Of a stretch of DNA of 64,000 nt, positions 50,927 to 61,547 are shown one piece after another. A program made the position numbers and the translations under genes. This stretch comes from Lutibacter sp. (lineage in GTDB: Bacteria > Bacteroidota > Bacteroidia > Flavobacteriales > Flavobacteriaceae): the NCBI GenBank assembly GCA_002733665.1, contig NVWM01000027.1, positions 1 through 64,000 of the forward strand, read 5' to 3'. The notes beneath the pieces were generated by a model. It worked only from the letters and a program-made list of their open reading frames with translations, was not told the DNA's origin and ran no database searches. Numbering within the stretch: position 1 is the first letter of the stretch; the number at the start of each line of letters is the position of its first letter.

Positions 50927-51496
50927 ATGTTTAATAAATATATAAAATTAGTTATCGCTGCTGCAATCACAGTTTGGGCAGTTTTTCAATTTGTAGATGG
51001 AAATATCATGAACGGAATTTCATTGCTTTTTTTAGCAGGAATCTTTGTGTTCTTTTATTTTAAAAACGAATTTATCTTATTAGCATTTTTACAATTGCGC
51101 AAGCAAAACTTTGAAGGTTGTCAAAAATGGTTGAGCAAAATTAAGAATCCAAGTAGTGCATTAGTACAAAAACAAGAAGGTTATTATAACTTCTTACAAG
51201 GTATTATGGTTTCACAAACCAATTTAACGCAAGCTGAAAAATTCTTTAAAAAAGCATTGTCTTTAGGTTTGTCAATGGGACACGACACAGCAATGGCAAA
51301 ACTACAGTTAGCAGGAATTGCAATGTCTAAAAATCGTAAAAATGAAGCTACAAAATTAATCAATGAAGCAAAAAAATTAGATACTCAAGGAATGCTTAAA
51401 GAGCAAATAAAATCTATGAAAGACCAAATGAAACGTGTTGGTGGTGCTGGAATGGCACAAAGACAACAAATGAAAGGTCGAAAAGGGTTTCGTTAG
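50927..51496 (+). CDS. Small membrane protein with TPR-like domain
   Basis: 189 residues. Two N-terminal membrane helices (YIKLVIAAAITVWAVFQF, GISLLFLAGIFVFFYF) are followed by a cytoplasmic or periplasmic helical part with a TPR-like pair (YYNFLQGIMVSQTNLTQAEK, AMAKLQLAGIAMSKNRKNEA) and a basic, Gln/Met-rich tail (AQRQQMKGRKGFR). Similar flavobacterial proteins are annotated only as DUF2892-domain or hypothetical. No function can be given. A palindromic repeat lies between it and the convergent LysM gene. Confidence 0.75.
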   Translation: MFNKYIKLVIAAAITVWAVFQFVDGNIMNGISLLFLAGIFVFFYFKNEFILLAFLQLRKQNFEGCQKWLSKIKNPSSALVQKQEGYYNFLQGIMVSQTNLTQAEKFFKKALSLGLSMGHDTAMAKLQLAGIAMSKNRKNEATKLINEAKKLDTQGMLKEQIKSMKDQMKRVGGAGMAQRQQMKGRKGFR

Positions 51497-51512
51497 AATT
51501 GACTTAAAATAG

Positions 51513-51574
51513 TGTCATTCTGAATGAAATGAAGAATCTTTATTTGAGATTTTTCGACTACGCTCAAAATGACA
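51513..51574. repeat. Interspersed repeat (GTCATTCTGAATGAAATG type)
   Basis: TGTCATTCTGAATGAAATGA at one end and TTTTTCGACTACGCTCAAAA then TGACA at the other. The same 5' half and nearly the same 3' half recur at 60033-60119. The 3' half carries a CGACT-CGCTC core related to the metH-type element. Confidence 0.85.
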
Positions 51575-51586
51575 ATAAATCTTAAC

Positions 51587-53311
51587 TTAGTCTATTGCTT
51601 TCAAATTCAAATCTTCTTGATATTGAATCAAGAAAACCCCTTTGTTTTCTGTACTGCCAAATAGTTTTTTAGTATAATCAAATTTTGTTCCAACGCGTTG
51701 TGAAATTCCTGCTTTTGCACCTTCATTAAACGAATCAAAACTTGATAATCGTAATAATGCATCGTAGGTAACATCAAACCCTTTAATGGCAAATTTTGTT
51801 GGGTAACTATGATATTTTTGCTTGTATTTTTTTCTGAAATACTTAACAGTATCACTCGTAATATCAACAAACTCTTCCTTAGGATATGTAAACTGTAATC
51901 TCGCTAATTGATTGTTACTTACATTTTTGAAATGCGAACCTTTATCAAAACTAAATAACTGAATCTTTGCTTTCTCTTTAGACATTACACCAAGATTATT
52001 TACAACGTCATTTGCTGTAATATTATGTTTCCCAATAAATAATACCCAATTTTTTCGTTGGACAGTATCAATAACCTTAACAAATCGTTCTTTCTTTATA
52101 TATCCTTTTTCTGGTTTTAAAATCGTAACCTTAGAAATAGAATCATGTGATTTTAATCTCGCAGCAATTCTTGTGATTTTCGCAATCGATTTTACTCCTG
52201 CATCACCTGCAATTACAATGTTTTCTCCAGAGTAATTCTCGAGCATATAATTGATCAATTTATCTTCTATCAACTTTTTATTTGGTGCAACTTTTATCAA
52301 ACTACCTTCAGAAATAGTTTTTTGACTTTTAGAATATATTGGTGCAATCACTGGAGTATTTCCAGCTTTCTTAGCAACTAACTTTGCATTCTTCAAAAAT
52401 AATGGACCAATAACCACATCAACATTATCAAAATCAGTTGAATTAACAATTGATGTTATTTTACTACTACTATTCTCGGTATCCACAACTTTTAAGTTGA
52501 TGCGCATTCCTTGTTTCTTTAGCGAATCTACTGCAACTAAAACTCCAGAATGAAAATCAGTGACAATATTTAAAAGCGATGATTTCTTTTTAAACTGTGT
52601 ATTATAATCACTCGTGCTATTAAGTTTATACGGTAACATCAGCACAATATTTAATGGCTTACTTGTAATATCATCAATAAATATATTTTCTGTAACCTCA
52701 TCAACATAAACACCTACATCTAACAACATTCCTAATTTCAACCCGTTTTTCAATGCTGGATTTAATGCTAATAATTCCTCTTCAGAAATAGTAAACCTTT
52801 TAGTAATGTTATAAATCGTATCGTCTTTTACAACTTCATATTTTGAATTTGACACACCTTTAACCTCACCAACTTCATCATCATTTGATGTTTCAACAAC
52901 TACAACTTTCTTTTTTGGTGGAATCTTTAATTCTCTACCTATACTTACATTATCTCCTATAAGATTGTTTGTTTTTTTCAAATCATCAATACTCACTTCA
53001 TATTTTTGAGCAATGCTAAACAAGGTTTCTTTTCGTTTTACTGTATGAATTTTACCGTTATAAGTAGTAGTTGAAGTAGTTAATACCTTTTTCTTTGTAT
53101 TCGGAATGATGATAACTGTATTTGCATCAGGTTTTCTTGATACATCAGGATTTAAACGCAATAAATCACGTACTTTCATATCATTATCCTTAGCAATACT
53201 CTTAATTGTTTCTCCTTTTTTTACAGTATACGAAACATACTTTTTTTGCTGACCACACGCTGTAAGTGATGTCATAAAAATCAGTAAAAACAATAATTTT
53301 ATATTCTTCAT
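51587..53311 (-). CDS. LysM lipoprotein with PBP1-like domain
   Basis: 574 residues from the ATG at 53311; an ATG five codons earlier only adds MKNKR. Lipoprotein signal MKNIKLLFLLIFMTSLTAC. Three LysM domains bind peptidoglycan: YTVKKGETIKSIAKDNDMKV (about 25-70), HTVKRKETLFSIAQKYEVSI (about 88-132) and YEVVKDDTIYNITKRFTISE (about 155-200). From about 218 a periplasmic-binding-protein type I fold follows (LNIVLMLPYKLNST, VDVVIGPLFLKNA, AIKGFDVTYDALLRL), resembling the LpoA/LivJ group. A role at the cell wall is likely; the ligand is unknown. guaA lies 43 bp upstream on the same strand. Confidence 0.88.
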   Translation of the reverse strand: MKNIKLLFLLIFMTSLTACGQQKKYVSYTVKKGETIKSIAKDNDMKVRDLLRLNPDVSRKPDANTVIIIPNTKKKVLTTSTTTYNGKIHTVKRKETLFSIAQKYEVSIDDLKKTNNLIGDNVSIGRELKIPPKKKVVVVETSNDDEVGEVKGVSNSKYEVVKDDTIYNITKRFTISEEELLALNPALKNGLKLGMLLDVGVYVDEVTENIFIDDITSKPLNIVLMLPYKLNSTSDYNTQFKKKSSLLNIVTDFHSGVLVAVDSLKKQGMRINLKVVDTENSSSKITSIVNSTDFDNVDVVIGPLFLKNAKLVAKKAGNTPVIAPIYSKSQKTISEGSLIKVAPNKKLIEDKLINYMLENYSGENIVIAGDAGVKSIAKITRIAARLKSHDSISKVTILKPEKGYIKKERFVKVIDTVQRKNWVLFIGKHNITANDVVNNLGVMSKEKAKIQLFSFDKGSHFKNVSNNQLARLQFTYPKEEFVDITSDTVKYFRKKYKQKYHSYPTKFAIKGFDVTYDALLRLSSFDSFNEGAKAGISQRVGTKFDYTKKLFGSTENKGVFLIQYQEDLNLKAID

Positions 53312-53353
53312 TCTTTTATTTTTCATTTCTAATTTCCAGATTCCAAATTAGTC

Positions 53354-54886
53354 TTATTCCCACTCTATCGTTGCAGGCGGCTTTGAACTAATGTCATACA
53401 CTACTCTATTAACGCCTTTTACGTTATTTATTATTTTGTTTGATGTTTCTTGCAAAAATTTATATGGTAAATCTACCCAATCTGCAGTCATTCCATCTAC
53501 CGATTCCACGGCTCTTAACGCAACACACTTTTCATAAGTTCTTTCATCACCCATTACTCCTACTGAATTTACAGGAAGTAACATCGCTCCTGCTTGCCAT
53601 ACATCATCATATAAATTCCATTTTCTCAATCCGTTGATAAAAATAGCATCTACTTCTTGTAAGATACGTACTTTTTCTTCAGTAATATCACCTAATATTC
53701 TTATCGCCAATCCTGGACCAGGAAAAGGATGTCTTCCTAACAGTTCTGCATCAATTCCCATTGATTTTCCAACTCTTCTTACCTCGTCTTTAAAAATCAT
53801 TCGCAAAGGCTCTACGATTTTCAATTTCATGAAATCTGGCAATCCACCTACATTATGATGACTTTTAATTGTTGCACTTGGTCCTCCCGTTACAGAAACT
53901 GATTCTATTACATCAGGATAAATAGTTCCTTGCGCTAAAAATTTCACGTTTTTAATTAGTTTTGACTCATCGTCAAATACTTCAATAAAAACACGTCCTA
54001 TAATCTTACGTTTTTTCTCAGGATCACTCTCTCCCTTCAGTTCAGACAAAAAGCGTGCCGAAGCATCTACACCTTTTACATTCAATCCCATTCCTTCGTA
54101 TTGCTTGAGCACACTACTAAACTCATTTTTACGAAGCAACCCATTGTTTACAAAAATACAATGTAGGTTTTTACCAATTGCCTTGTCTAATAATATTGCA
54201 GCAACAGTTGAATCTACGCCTCCAGAAAGGCCTAAAACAACCTTGTCGTTCCCTATTTTTTCTTTTAATGAATTTACAGTAGTATCAACAAAACAATCTG
54301 GAGTCCATTCTTGTTTTAATTTTGCGATTTTCACTAAGAAGTTCTCTAATAATTGTGCGCCATCTGTAGAATGATATACTTCTGGATGAAATTGTATTGC
54401 ATAGGTTTCTTCACCTTCTATCCTAAATGCAGCATTTTCAACATCGTGTGTGCTTGCAATTTTTTTATAGTTTGATGGCAATGACAAAATAGTATCACTA
54501 TGACTCATCCAAACTTGGCTTCCTTCGGATATTCCTTCAAAAAGCGTTTCAGAAGGAGCGACAAAAGAAAGATTTGCACGGCCGTACTCACGTGTGTTTG
54601 AAGAGCCAACTTCGCCTCCAAAAAAGTGTGCTAAATATTGTGCTCCATAACAAACGCCCAACAAAGGCAATTTTCCTTTAATTTCTGATAAGTCTGGTTG
54701 CGGAGCAGATTCACTTCTAACAGAGTGTGGACTTCCTGAAAGAATGACTGCTTTAAAGTCAGCAACGTTGAATTTTTTACTATTATATGGATGAATTTCA
54801 CTATAAATGTTGAGTTCTCGAACTCTTCGTGCAATTAACTGTGTAAACTGCGAACCGAAATCTAAAATAAGTACTTTGTCTTGCAT
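53354..54886 (-). CDS. guaA: GMP synthase (glutamine-hydrolysing)
   Basis: 510 residues from the ATG at 54886 ([13 protein letters not shown]); the ATG two codons earlier is less typical. Converts XMP to GMP. Glutamine amidotransferase with nucleophile Cys in [11 protein letters not shown] and His/Glu in [14 protein letters not shown]-pyrophosphatase PP-loop [13 protein letters not shown]-terminal dimerisation domain ending [10 protein letters not shown], the invariant end of the family. CAAAAATA (54891-54898) is a possible -7 box (TATTTTTG), only five bases from the start. Confidence 0.98.
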   Translation of the reverse strand: MQDKVLILDFGSQFTQLIARRVRELNIYSEIHPYNSKKFNVADFKAVILSGSPHSVRSESAPQPDLSEIKGKLPLLGVCYGAQYLAHFFGGEVGSSNTREYGRANLSFVAPSETLFEGISEGSQVWMSHSDTILSLPSNYKKIASTHDVENAAFRIEGEETYAIQFHPEVYHSTDGAQLLENFLVKIAKLKQEWTPDCFVDTTVNSLKEKIGNDKVVLGLSGGVDSTVAAILLDKAIGKNLHCIFVNNGLLRKNEFSSVLKQYEGMGLNVKGVDASARFLSELKGESDPEKKRKIIGRVFIEVFDDESKLIKNVKFLAQGTIYPDVIESVSVTGGPSATIKSHHNVGGLPDFMKLKIVEPLRMIFKDEVRRVGKSMGIDAELLGRHPFPGPGLAIRILGDITEEKVRILQEVDAIFINGLRKWNLYDDVWQAGAMLLPVNSVGVMGDERTYEKCVALRAVESVDGMTADWVDLPYKFLQETSNKIINNVKGVNRVVYDISSKPPATIEWE

Positions 54887-55061
54887 GTGCAAAAATAAGG
54901 TTAAAAAATAATTTGCATGTTGTTTTTTGAAAGAAAACTTTACAATATTATTAGAATAATAAAACTGTCGCTAAAATTAATTAGCGACAGTAAATTCTAA
55001 TGAAAAATTCAGAAAGTTTAATCGTGCATTAGAACCACTTAAAACTTTATAAACACTTACT

Positions 55062-56297
55062 TTATAGATTCGTTTTATTAATTATTTCTAACGTTTGTTC
55101 AATCCAATCTTTATCAAATGACAGCGCAATATCTGGAGTAATTCCCTTTCCTTCGTATTTAATAAACTTATGAAAATCCATGTCTGTTGGCAATATTCTA
55201 AAAGAACCAGAAGGTGTTAGATAATCATACCCATAATTCATTCCGTAAGAAATTGCTCCCATTGTAACTTGTCCTAAATGCAGTGCGTTTTTTATTTTTT
55301 TTAGTTTCACAGTAAATTGTTCGGCATTGCTTACCGTAAAGGAATTTGTAATAATAAATACATTTTTCCCTTTAAGTAACTTTAAAAATGGATCTGATAA
55401 TTTTTTATTTCCACCTCCATTATTTCTTAAATCTACAATAATATTTTTAGCAGTTATCTTACTTTTCACTTCTTTATAAAAAGGCTTAAATGCTTTCCTT
55501 TTTTTATTACTAAAACTTTTAAAATATAAATACTGCACATTATCTGTCAACTGTTTAAATTCTAAATCTTTATTTTCTTTTGGAGCAAATTCATGATTTA
55601 GCGCATTATCTACTTTTTTATATCCCCAAAGCCTTCCGTTTTCAAATGATATACTTTTTTTTATTGATGGACTTCTACTTGTTATATTATAATCAAATAC
55701 ATTGTATTTATTTCCTGTAGTATGTGTTGCATAAAATCTAATTTCACCTGCTTCCCAATTATTAACATTACTTTCTAATACAACACCAATTAAGTCTTTT
55801 TTGTTTTCAGATAAATAAATTCCAATTTTTTGAATATCTCTATAATTATAAATACCTTCCAAACTACTATTTGGTTTTTGCTTTAATTTTGTTTCTAATT
55901 CTACAAGATTAAATGTTGTTTTTGGATGGTTTTTAAAAATATCAGAGTTTTTAAATTCTACTAATTTTGAGTCATCTTCAATAACTTCTTTTGTTAAAAA
56001 TTTCTTTTCGAAATAAATATTTGCATGAATATCATTCACAATCATAAGTTGCTTTTGCAATAATTGAAAACAATCAATAAGAGAGATTGGTTGTTTCATT
56101 TTTAAAACTGATTCATTGTATGTAGAATTAAATTCTACTAATTTATCATTCCTAATTTGTTTTTTATAAGATGGCATCTCTTTTATTTTTTCGACTACAA
56201 AGTCTAAATCCTTTTTACAATCACAAGTTTCTGATTGTGCATTAATATTAAAAGAGACTAATAAGAAAACGATTAAAAGTGTTGCTAAATTTTTCAT
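55062..56297 (-). CDS. S41-family serine peptidase, exported
   Basis: 411 residues with signal peptide MKNLATLLIVFLLVSFNINAQ. The C-terminal tail-specific-protease fold has the nucleophile region NSFTVSNAEQF (about residue 315) and IIVDLRNNGGGNKKLSDPF before it. The N-terminal half (about 22-220) contains no recognisable PDZ domain. S41 peptidases without PDZ often cleave exported peptides or sense envelope stress. The divergently oriented relation is absent: the LytTR membrane regulator lies upstream on the same strand with a 96-bp gap and may control it. Confidence 0.85.
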   Translation of the reverse strand: MKNLATLLIVFLLVSFNINAQSETCDCKKDLDFVVEKIKEMPSYKKQIRNDKLVEFNSTYNESVLKMKQPISLIDCFQLLQKQLMIVNDIHANIYFEKKFLTKEVIEDDSKLVEFKNSDIFKNHPKTTFNLVELETKLKQKPNSSLEGIYNYRDIQKIGIYLSENKKDLIGVVLESNVNNWEAGEIRFYATHTTGNKYNVFDYNITSRSPSIKKSISFENGRLWGYKKVDNALNHEFAPKENKDLEFKQLTDNVQYLYFKSFSNKKRKAFKPFYKEVKSKITAKNIIVDLRNNGGGNKKLSDPFLKLLKGKNVFIITNSFTVSNAEQFTVKLKKIKNALHLGQVTMGAISYGMNYGYDYLTPSGSFRILPTDMDFHKFIKYEGKGITPDIALSFDKDWIEQTLEIINKTNL

Positions 56298-56332
56298 AAT
56301 TAAGTGGTTTTGTTTGATTAAACTTTCAGATA

Positions 56333-56364
56333 CAAATCTAAATCAGAAAGCACAATAAACTCAA
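56333..56364 (-). promoter_or_regulatory. Predicted promoter of the S41 peptidase gene
   Basis: Minus strand: TTG (56362-56364), 21-base spacer, TAGATTTG (56333-56340), 36 bases upstream of the ATG. Confidence 0.6.
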
Positions 56365-56393
56365 TTATATAAGTGTTTTGGGGCGAAACCATT

Positions 56394-57209
56394 TTATTTT
56401 GTGGTGGAATTTAATTCAGATTTTACAACATCTTGATATGTCTTTGAAATTGGCACTTCAATATCATAAGAAAGTACTACAGAAATTTTTCCTTTTTCGG
56501 TTTTCCAACTCTGAAAGTGAAAAGGATTTATGATAAAACTACGATGTGTTCGTAACAATTCTGGAAACTCATCAGCAATAACAGATAATTTATTTCGGAT
56601 TAAGCTTTTCTTTAAAGCAGTTCCAGAAATGTAAAATACTTCTATGTAGTTATCCGAAGATTGAATACAAATGAGCTCATCTAACAATAATTTCAAACAA
56701 TCATAATTTCCTTCTCCTTTAATTTCAATCTTTTGTGCTTCCAGTTTTTTCTGCTTATACTTCCCAAAACCAAAACGACCAATAACCACAATTGGTAAAA
56801 TAGTAATTAACGCAGGAAATATGATTGATTTTAAATGATAACTAAAAGTGTATGGATTTCTTTCATTTGGAACGACTACATAAAGATAAAATAATCGAAG
56901 TCCAATAATTGAAATAATAATAAATAGTATTAAAAAAACCACTTCTGATAAGATTGACCATTTTTTTTGAAACCTATTATATAACAAATATTGAACTGGA
57001 AGTGAAATGATGTACAATAAAGAGCCCAAAACACCATACGCAGGCAAATAGATGGATTTTTCAGAATCACTAAATTCATTAATATCTAAAGGTTCTGTAA
57101 AATATAAAAATACAAATATCCAAATTGCTAAACTTAATGCAATTAGCAAGTGATGTTTAAATATTGGGTCAAATGGATAGTTTATTTTCAAGAGATTCAT
57201 TTCTGGCAT
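56394..57209 (-). CDS. Membrane-bound LytTR-type DNA-binding regulator
   Basis: 271 residues. Four membrane helices in the first half (HLLIALSLAIWIFVFLYF, YGVLGSLLYIISLPVQYLL, VVFLILFIIISIIGLRLF, IIFPALITILPIVVIGRF) are followed by a C-terminal LytTR DNA-binding domain (about 170-268; LLDELICIQSSDNYIEVFY, LRTHRSFIINPFHFQSW). There is no receiver domain, so the signal must come through the membrane part. Such one-component regulators occur across Flavobacteriia. The neighbouring S41 peptidase gene is a possible target. Confidence 0.88.
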   Translation of the reverse strand: MPEMNLLKINYPFDPIFKHHLLIALSLAIWIFVFLYFTEPLDINEFSDSEKSIYLPAYGVLGSLLYIISLPVQYLLYNRFQKKWSILSEVVFLILFIIISIIGLRLFYLYVVVPNERNPYTFSYHLKSIIFPALITILPIVVIGRFGFGKYKQKKLEAQKIEIKGEGNYDCLKLLLDELICIQSSDNYIEVFYISGTALKKSLIRNKLSVIADEFPELLRTHRSFIINPFHFQSWKTEKGKISVVLSYDIEVPISKTYQDVVKSELNSTTK

Positions 57210-57385
57210 AAAAATAACACTTATAAAACTAAAAAAGAATTTAATTGATTTATTACACTGTTGAGGTAGAACCGAATAGTATTATTTTTTAATTTTAACT
57301 TTTTTTTACAAAAAAAAACACTTGTTATTATTTTATTAAAAAGTATTTTAGCGGATATATATTATTAATATTAAATTTTTATAAC

Positions 57386-57673
57386 ATGAAAAAAATAATT
57401 TTAACGTTAACTTTTGGTTTATTCTTTGTTGCTATTACAAATGCACAAGGAGCAACAGAAACAAAAAATGAAGTTACAGAAATATCAAAAATTGAAAGTG
57501 CTGAATCTTCTGTAACTAAAGCAACTTGTTGCAAAGGAGAATCTAAAGCAGAATGCAAAGGCAAGGCTAAGGCAGAATGTAAAGGTAAAGCCAAAGCGGA
57601 ATGCAAAGGAAAATCTAAGGCAGAATGCAAAGGCAAGAACAAAGAGATCAAAAAGGTAAATAGACCTTTCTAA
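57386..57673 (+). CDS. Small exported Cys/Lys repeat peptide
   Basis: 95 residues with signal peptide MKKIILTLTFGLFFVAITNAQ. The mature part begins acidic (ETKNEVTEISKIESAESS), then CCKGESKAEC leads into four exact eight-residue units KAECKGKx (57545-57640). There are six Cys, two adjacent and the others spaced eight apart, amid a highly basic background. No enzyme fold is possible at this size; metal binding or a structural role is inference. The opposite strand also has an open frame here, produced by the repeat and ignored. A strong terminator follows. Confidence 0.75.
   Translation: MKKIILTLTFGLFFVAITNAQGATETKNEVTEISKIESAESSVTKATCCKGESKAECKGKAKAECKGKAKAECKGKSKAECKGKNKEIKKVNRPF
57545..57640 (+). 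repeat. Four 24-bp tandem units encoding KAECKGKx
   Basis: Units start at 57545, 57569, 57593 and 57617. Codons vary between units (AAA/AAG, TGC/TGT, GGC/GGT/GGA), so the peptide repeat is better conserved than the DNA. Confidence 0.9.
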
Positions 57674-57700
57674 GTTTTTCTTCTTTAAAAAAAAATTTTA

Positions 57701-57738
57701 GCGTTTCAATAGACTTTTGTTTATTGAAACGCTTTTTT
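57701..57738 (+). terminator. Intrinsic terminator after the Cys/Lys repeat gene
   Basis: GCGTTTCAATA, ten-base loop, TATTGAAACGC, TTTTTT. Confidence 0.9.
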
Positions 57739-57966
57739 ATTGCAAATAAACGACTCATTTTAAATAGATTTTAGAACGAATCTATATTTCTTATCCTTTA
57801 AAAACTCGAAAAAACAAAACGTCAACTTTAAAGTGGTTTTCAAGCGATTTAACGAACTATTATTAAATTTTCGATTGTTAATAACTTCAAATAACACATC
57901 TTAAATCACTTCAAAGAGACACTCTCATTCCGTATCTTTGTTTCTATATCATTCGGTATTTAATTT
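57739..57966. other. Intergenic region upstream of gyrB
   Basis: No gene seen between the terminator and the palindromic element. A TATCTTTG box (57933-57940) may be the -7 element of the gyrB promoter, with no clear TTG upstream; a gyrB leader of about 125 bases would then contain the palindromic element. Confidence 0.4.
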
Positions 57967-58047
57967 TGTCCGTTCGAGCGCAGTCGAGAACTACTTCAAC
58001 AGTTAGCAATTTTAAATATTAAAAAAGGTCTCGACTGCGCTCGACCA
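57967..58047. repeat. Palindromic element (CGAGCGCAGTCG type) upstream of gyrB
   Basis: TGTCCGTTCGAGCGCAGTCG with AGAAC at one end and GGTCTCGACTGCGCTCGACC at the other; the two arms are complementary and 35 bases apart. It ends 24 bp before the gyrB ATG. Confidence 0.88.
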
Positions 58048-58068
58048 GATAGTATAACTTATAAATAA

Positions 58069-60012
<1,944 letters not shown>

Positions 60013-60032
60013 AAATAAATAAGTCTGAAAAG

Positions 60033-60119
60033 TGTCATTCTGAATGAAATGAAGAATCTCTAATAATCAAATTATTAGTTTACCCTAAAAAAGATTTTTC
60101 GACTCCGCTCAAAATGACA
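60033..60119. repeat. Interspersed repeat (GTCATTCTGAATGAAATG type) after gyrB
   Basis: Same 5' half as the copy at 51513-51574 (26 or more identical bases starting TGTCATTCTGAATGAAATGA), a different AT-rich middle, and the end TTTTTCGACTCCGCTCAAAA then TGACA. Confidence 0.88.
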
Positions 60120-60167
60120 TTTGAAATACTTTTCAGATATCTATAAAACAATAAATAAAAAACAAAA

Positions 60168-61094
60168 ATGAAAGTAACAGTAGTAGGCGCTGGAGCAGTA
60201 GGCGCAAGTTGTGCAGAGTATATTGCCATTAGAAATTTCGCATCTGAAGTAGTACTCCTTGATATTAAAGAAGGTTTTGCTGAAGGTAAAGCAATGGATT
60301 TAATGCAAACTGCATCTTTATTAAAATTTGACACCAAAATTACTGGTGTAACAAATGATTATTCACAAACAGCAAATAGTGATGTGTGTGTAATTACTTC
60401 AGGAATCCCAAGAAAACCTGGAATGACACGTGAAGAATTGATTGGCATCAATGCAGGAATCGTAAAAATGGTTTCTTCAAGTTTGTTAGAACACTCTCCA
60501 AATACAATTATTATTGTAGTGAGTAATCCAATGGATACTATGGCATATTTAGTTCATAAAACTACAGGAATTGCTAAAAACAGAATTATTGGAATGGGTG
60601 GAGCATTAGATTCTGCACGTTTCAAATACCGTTTGGCTGAAGCATTAGACGCTCCAATTTCTGACATTGATGGAATGGTAATTGGCGGTCATTCTGATAA
60701 AGGAATGATTCCGTTGACAAGATTGGCAACAAGAAATTCAGTTCCAGTATCAGAATTTTTATCTGAAGATAGATTAGAAAAAGTTGCTGCAGATACCAAA
60801 GTTGGTGGCGCAACATTAACAAGTTTATTAGGTACAAGTGCTTGGTATGCTCCAGGAGCAGCAGTTTCTGGAATGGTACATGCCATTGCAACTGACGCTC
60901 AAAAAATGTTTCCAGCTTCTACTTTATTAGAAGGCGAATATAACTTAAATGATATTTCAATTGGAGTTCCTGTGATTTTAGGTAAAAACGGTATTGAACG
61001 TATTGTTGAAATTGATTTAACAGATGCAGAAAAAGCAAAAATGCAAGAAAGTGCAGCAGCTGTTAAGAAAACAAATGAATTGCTAGAAATTTAA
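60168..61094 (+). CDS. mdh: Malate dehydrogenase (lactate-dehydrogenase-like type)
   Basis: 308 residues. Oxidises malate to oxaloacetate in the TCA cycle. NAD-binding GAGAVGASCAEYIA, substrate Arg in GIPRKPGMTREEL, VSNPMDTMAYL, catalytic RFKYRLAEAL region and the His of GGHSDKGMIPL. The length and motif set match the Chloroflexus-type MDH. Single gene with a terminator directly downstream. Confidence 0.97.
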   Translation: MKVTVVGAGAVGASCAEYIAIRNFASEVVLLDIKEGFAEGKAMDLMQTASLLKFDTKITGVTNDYSQTANSDVCVITSGIPRKPGMTREELIGINAGIVKMVSSSLLEHSPNTIIIVVSNPMDTMAYLVHKTTGIAKNRIIGMGGALDSARFKYRLAEALDAPISDIDGMVIGGHSDKGMIPLTRLATRNSVPVSEFLSEDRLEKVAADTKVGGATLTSLLGTSAWYAPGAAVSGMVHAIATDAQKMFPASTLLEGEYNLNDISIGVPVILGKNGIERIVEIDLTDAEKAKMQESAAAVKKTNELLEI

Positions 61095-61112
61095 ATTTTC
61101 CTATTTTAATCT

Positions 61113-61152
61113 AAAAATCCTCATAGAAATATTTTTATGAGGATTTTTTTTA
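61113..61152 (+). terminator. Intrinsic terminator after mdh
   Basis: AAAAATCCTCATA, nine-base loop, TATGAGGATTTTTTT. Located 19 bases after the mdh stop. Confidence 0.9.
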
Positions 61153-61179
61153 TGTGTATATTTACAGATATAAGTTAAC

Positions 61180-61509
61180 ATGAATCGAAAAATCGCTTTT
61201 ATTTTAATAATATCACTCACTATTATTATTTTTACTTTAGGATTTGTATCTATAATGATTGCTAAGGAACCAATAGACAAAAATTTCAATGGTATTGTTC
61301 GTGATTATAAGAGGATATATCCTGGATTAGTTGTGTTTCATCTAAATGATCAAAAAGACCAGTTTATTATGGCTAATAGCCTTAATGAGTTTAAAAAATC
61401 CCTTTCAGTAGGTGATTCAATATCAAAACCTAAAGGTGAATTAAATATCTACATTTTCAAAAAACAAGAAGGGAAATTCGTCTTGCATAAAAAGTTTGTT
61501 TACGATTAA
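61180..61509 (+). CDS. Small single-pass membrane protein of unknown function
   Basis: 109 residues. A membrane helix (KIAFILIISLTIIIFTLGFV) near the N-terminus is followed by an exported domain of about 80 residues with alternating strands (GIVRDYKRIYPGLVVFHLND, GDSISKPKGELNIYIFKK). No family recognised. The TATATTTA just upstream (61157-61164) is a possible -7 box. It is followed by the alkB-like gene after 38 bases. Confidence 0.65.
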   Translation: MNRKIAFILIISLTIIIFTLGFVSIMIAKEPIDKNFNGIVRDYKRIYPGLVVFHLNDQKDQFIMANSLNEFKKSLSVGDSISKPKGELNIYIFKKQEGKFVLHKKFVYD

Positions 61510-61547
61510 ATTTTTATCTGTATATTTACTGGATAACAATTTTTACT

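Noticed and set aside
53354-57385. Purine or Trp-type riboswitch or leader peptide before guaA and neighbours
   Set aside because: The upstream gaps are short AT-rich sequence without a conserved aptamer-like core or terminator-antiterminator pair that I could see.
57379-57651. Minus-strand frame opposite the Cys/Lys repeat gene (HSALALPL repeats)
   Set aside because: A mirror of the 24-bp repeats. The plus strand has the signal peptide and terminator, so the antisense frame is a shadow.
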